Made by a program: the position numbers and the translations under genes
Part shown: positions 61,186 through 64,000 of the stretch, in pieces
How positions within the stretch are numbered: position 1 is the first letter of the stretch
Layout: each line of letters opens with the position of its first letter
NCBI GenBank assembly: GCA_026874595.1
Contig: CM049311.1
Coordinates: 44,207,676 to 44,271,675 of the forward strand
DNA length: 64,000 nt
Direction: 5' to 3'
DNA from: Sipunculus nudus
Taxonomy: Eukaryota > Annelida > Sipuncula > Golfingiida > Sipunculidae
Notes under the pieces: generated by a model
Database searches by the model: none
What the model was told of the DNA's origin: nothing
The model's input: only the letters and a program-made list of their open reading frames with translations

Positions 61186-61265
61186 GCCTTGACGTCGTAA
61201 ACAAAGGCTGATCATTTTATATTTTTAAATTTAGCATGGCCAAACAAACTATGGCGGCTCAATAA
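61186..61265 (+). promoter_or_regulatory. Possible promoter-like cluster (CRE, forkhead, YY1-like)
   Basis: TGACGTCG (61190-61197) is a CRE, overlapping GTAAACAAA (61197-61205), a forkhead site. An AT-rich TTTTATATTTTTAAATTTAG follows (61215-61234), and ATGGCGGC (61251-61258) is the YY1 core. A 9-codon frame starts at 61236 and ends at TAA 61263. Three good motifs in 70 bp of non-repeat DNA are suggestive, but no gene is visible downstream within the window. Confidence 0.25.
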
Positions 61266-61649
61266 GATATGTTTCATAATTATTTAGATAAATGTACAAT
61301 TGAGGGATAATTATAAATATAAAGGTTTATTTTTCTTGAAAATTTGTCAGTCATGAATGTGTAATTCAACAATGTGTAAATTCAATAATTTAATTGTTTT
61401 GCAAAATGAAAATCAAAAAAATATATACGAAAAATGTTTAGGGTAAATAGTAATAAATATGGTCATGCATAGCATGTGTCTTAAATTTCTACATAACATG
61501 CTGCCATTTACTATCCTCATATGTGCACTCCTGGGAGGGCTAGACCCAGTTACTTAAGTTATATTTATGTGTTTAGATAATATATCGTCAAAATCAGAGT
61601 AGGACGGGCTTAGTGAGAAATGGATTGAGTGGAAAGGGGAAATAAGAGT
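61266..61649. other. AT-rich, apparently unique DNA
   Basis: No repeat, gene or RNA recognised. TATTTTTCTTGAAAATTTG and several A/T runs are present. Confidence 0.4.
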
Positions 61650-62440
61650 TACATTTGTTACATATTAGAATGGATCTCTGCCTAGTAAACTTGATTGTAG
61701 GTGGCGCCACCTGTTATTTGAACGAGAAACTATCCAAGATGTATACACATGCAAAATTTCAAGTGGAAAAGATGACAGCAGACAAACAGATGGACGCTGT
61801 GCAAAAATGGCTGCAGGTGGCGCCACCATTTTTGTATATGTTATAAAGCTATCCAAGGGCTACATTTGTGTAAAGTTTTTTCCTGATTGGTCGAACGAGT
61901 CTGGGGATATAAGCATTAATGTCTGCAGCGTGAATGTGAATGAAGCTGTAATTTGGTCAAATCACTGCAGAGATGATTTTAACCCAAGGCAGACAAACAG
62001 ATGGACGCTGTGCAAAAATGGCTGCAGGTGGCTCCACCATTTTTGTGTATGTTATAAAGCTATCCAAGGGCTACATTTGTGTAAAATTTTTTCCTGATAT
62101 GTCGAACGAGTCTGGAGATATAAGCATGGATGTCTACAGCGTGAAGGTGAATGTAGGTGGCGCCACCTGTCATAAAATCAAGAAAGCTATGCGGGATGTA
62201 TACGCATGCCGAATTTCATGGTAATTTGGTCAAACCACTGCAGAGATATGAGTGATTTTAACCTACAGCAGACAAACAGATGGACGCTGTGCAAAAATGG
62301 CTGCAGGTGGCGCCACCATTTTTGTGTATGTTATAAAGCTATCCAAGGGCTACATTTGTGTAAAGTTTTTTTCCTGATCGGTCAAATGGTTCCCGAGATA
62401 TATGGGCTTATGTGTGAATACAGACGCACAAACGGACGCT
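61650..62440 (+). repeat. Family F: irregular tandem repeat with GGTGGCGCCACC
   Basis: The block GACAAACAGATGGACGCTGTG followed by CAAAAATGGCTGCAGGTGGC occurs near 61781, 61992 and 62271 (steps 211 and 279). Palindromes AGGTGGCGCCACCT at 61699-61712 and 62155-62168 and GGTGGCGCCACC at 61816-61827 and 62306-62317 are intact; the one near 62027 reads GGTGGCTCCACC. Several short plus-strand frames overlap one another in different phases, so none is supported. Confidence 0.75.
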
Positions 62441-62640
62441 TGGCAGAGATGAAAGGTAAGAGGTCAAGGCCACTTGGTTAGGTACCAGTTCACATATGAC
62501 CGATAATTTGTGTAAGTTTCAGAAAAAATCCATCCAGTAGTCTCAGAGGAGCTCTCCGGAAACGAATGCGGCGGCGGCGGTGGAACCCGGTTAAAAACAT
62601 AGTATCCGCAAAACTTCGTTTTGGCAGATACAATAACAGT
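62441..62640. other. Short repeat-like segment after family F
   Basis: It contains AGGTCAAGGCCACTTGG, a (CGG)4-like GCGGCGGCGGCGG run near 62569-62581 and a TTCCGGAAAC-type stretch. It looks like the tail of a dispersed element, but I cannot set its limits. Confidence 0.3.
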
Positions 62641-63305
62641 GCTACTTCATCAGGTATGCTGTTTATCTGTTCCTAGGTATGAGATAAAGACCGAAAAGGT
62701 ATGAAAATGCAACAAAAAAAATTATTTGATTATTTCATGCCCGATTTGATTATTGATTAATTACTGGCTTTAATTAAAATGCAATGATTATTCAATGCAT
62801 TTGTTACACCCCTATTGATTATGATTTGGCTGTCTAAAACTTGAACAAAAGTTTGTTTTGTGTCAATTGCTTTCAAATTTCACAGTTTAAAAACTTAATT
62901 CCATATGTGTGCATGATCTGAAATTTAAATCAGCAGTGATGGGTCAAGGTCAAAGGAGGACTAAATTTGAGTGAATTTACATTTACGTGATAATTTTATA
63001 ACCTCCTGATCTTACTCCTGAATACTTAAATGTAAATTAAAAACATTTATTTTCCTAAAAAATTCACTAGCATCAACAGTTAACACTATATATATAATTG
63101 AGTAAATGTCTTTCCTGCTGTTTTAACTTAACACATCATGCCCCAACTTCTACCAATTACACGAATTGACCTAATACCCCCATGTGCACAGAGAAAACAT
63201 ATTTGAGAGCCTTTTCTGTGAACTATTAAGGTTATAAAATCAGTGATTTTGATATTAGGCCACCTTGAAGTGTAACAAAGTTGCAATGGAAATTGAAAGT
63301 TTTTT
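62641..63305. other. AT-rich, apparently unique DNA
   Basis: No gene or defined repeat seen. One half-site pair GGTCAAGGTCAAAGG is at about 62943-62957. Confidence 0.4.
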
Positions 63306-63811
63306 TTAAAGGGACCCAATCACCTATAAAGCATGTTGAGTTAACATAAAAAATATTTTCTACCCTTTAAAGTAAATATGTACCTGCCATAATATTTCCC
63401 TGAAACCATTTTTTTTCTCCTGTAAACTAATGTTAAAAACAGTGAACTGGGCGCGATGACAGGTGAACACATAAACATAGCGTGTGGGGCTGTGTGCATC
63501 GCTGAGCCAGAACATGTGTAAATCAAGAGATGCCCTGACTGACTTGGCCAAAAAAATGTTATACATGTTTCTGCTTGCTGAAAAACCGTGTGTTGTCCCT
63601 CTTAATCAGACCTCCAGTCACGCGGCCTTGTTATGGTAAACAGACTGTGTTTACCAACAAGCAGAGCCATAGCATGGTGTTAAACAGCCGTATGCAAGGA
63701 AATGAGACCGTGTGCTGGGATGGTTTTGCTAGGAAACATTAGTTTACAGTAAAACTGAACTGATAGTGTAAAAGAGTAGGCATAATTTAGCTCCTGGTTA
63801 TGTCCCTTTAA
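63306..63811. mobile_element. Candidate TTAA-flanked MITE
   Basis: TTAA at 63306-63309 and 63808-63811 flank inverted AGGGAC (63310-63315) and GTCCCT (63802-63807). A 4-base TTAA duplication is the signature of piggyBac-type insertion. The inverted repeat is only six bases and no transposase is present, so this would be a non-autonomous remnant about 506 bp long. The two minus-strand frames inside overlap and resemble nothing I know. Confidence 0.45.
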
Positions 63812-63875
63812 CAATTTTGAAGAGGAGCAGGGTCACAATGATCTAGTCCAACTAACTGTATGCACAGTTGCAGGT

Positions 63876-63945
63876 CTGAAACTAAATAACAGTTTTCATT
63901 TTTCTGAAACTATATAACAGTTTTTTCTGAAACTATTTAACAGTT
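63876..63945 (+). repeat. Three short tandem copies of CTGAAACTAAATAACAGTTTT
   Basis: Copies begin at about 63876, 63904 and 63927 with small differences (AAATAAC, TATAAC, TTTAAC). Each has AACAGTT, a MYB-type core. Confidence 0.6.
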
Positions 63946-63972
63946 TTGATTTTATATATAACTAGCCATTTC

Positions 63973-63991
63973 TTGGCACCGCAGGTGCCAA
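63973..63991. repeat. Perfect 8 bp stem hairpin at the right edge
   Basis: TTGGCACC, loop GCA, GGTGCCAA. It probably belongs to an element that continues beyond the window. Confidence 0.6.
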
Positions 63992-64000
63992 AGTATCCCG

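Noticed and set aside
1-64000. Viral, retroviral or retrotransposon genes
   Set aside because: No reverse transcriptase, integrase, capsid or polymerase motif was seen in any frame, and no LTR pair was recognised.

Overview
This window looks like intergenic, repeat-dominated DNA from a eukaryote. The best guess is a marine invertebrate, probably a bivalve mollusc. I base that on three things: direct-repeat arrays joined by long tetranucleotide runs (CAAA/CAGA), repeat ends of the TTTTTAGCTCA type, and the absence of any operon, Shine-Dalgarno site or long ORF. The species call is an inference from general familiarity and is weak. I find no protein-coding gene, tRNA or rRNA that I can support. 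All the open frames are short, change phase between copies of the same repeat, or are low-complexity translations of the microsatellite.

Layout. Bases 1 to about 54,000 are one large head-to-tail mosaic of related modules. Family A is a unit of about 1.28 to 1.5 kb with 16 copies of its GC-rich head. In order it holds a GC-rich block, an X-box-like module, a CTCF-like module, a second X-box-like module, a nuclear-receptor half-site module, then a (CAAA)n(CAGA)n run with one to four copies of a 71-90 bp hairpin cassette. Family M is made of about 148 bp monomers in five blocks (1.56-3.9, 12.2-14.5, 17.7-19.6, 45.4-46.9 and 47.1-48.4 kb), with a higher-order period of about 448 bp. Family B is made of about 330 bp monomers, most carrying a CTCF-like core, grouped in larger units of 0.95-1.12 kb (22.9-31.7, 34.3-35.4, 38.1-45.2 and 49.7-53.5 kb). 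All families join each other at the same (CAAA)n tract. Duplication is recent: 2,661 bp, 10,654 bp, 1,122 bp and 951 bp repeats are nearly or fully identical.

From 54 kb to the end the DNA is a patchwork of dispersed elements separated by AT-rich, apparently unique DNA. It includes several elements that share one terminus (AACAAGGGACCCATGGGTC) but have different interiors, a 335 bp tandem array (family E) invaded by a 1.15 kb element (family C, also at 29.8 kb), a tandem array with a GGTGGCGCCACC palindrome (family F), and a small TTAA-flanked inverted-repeat element near 63.3-63.8 kb. One short stretch at 61.19-61.26 kb has a CRE, a forkhead site and a YY1-like site together and could be promoter-like.

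The most interesting reading is that the first 54 kb is a very dense, single-orientation array of CTCF-like motifs (about fifty by eye), interleaved with RFX X-box-like palindromes and nuclear-receptor direct repeats. It is carried by modules whose layout (core tandem repeats, tetranucleotide run, hairpin) recalls the pearl/HINE-type non-autonomous rolling-circle elements of bivalves. Occupancy and function cannot be judged from sequence alone.
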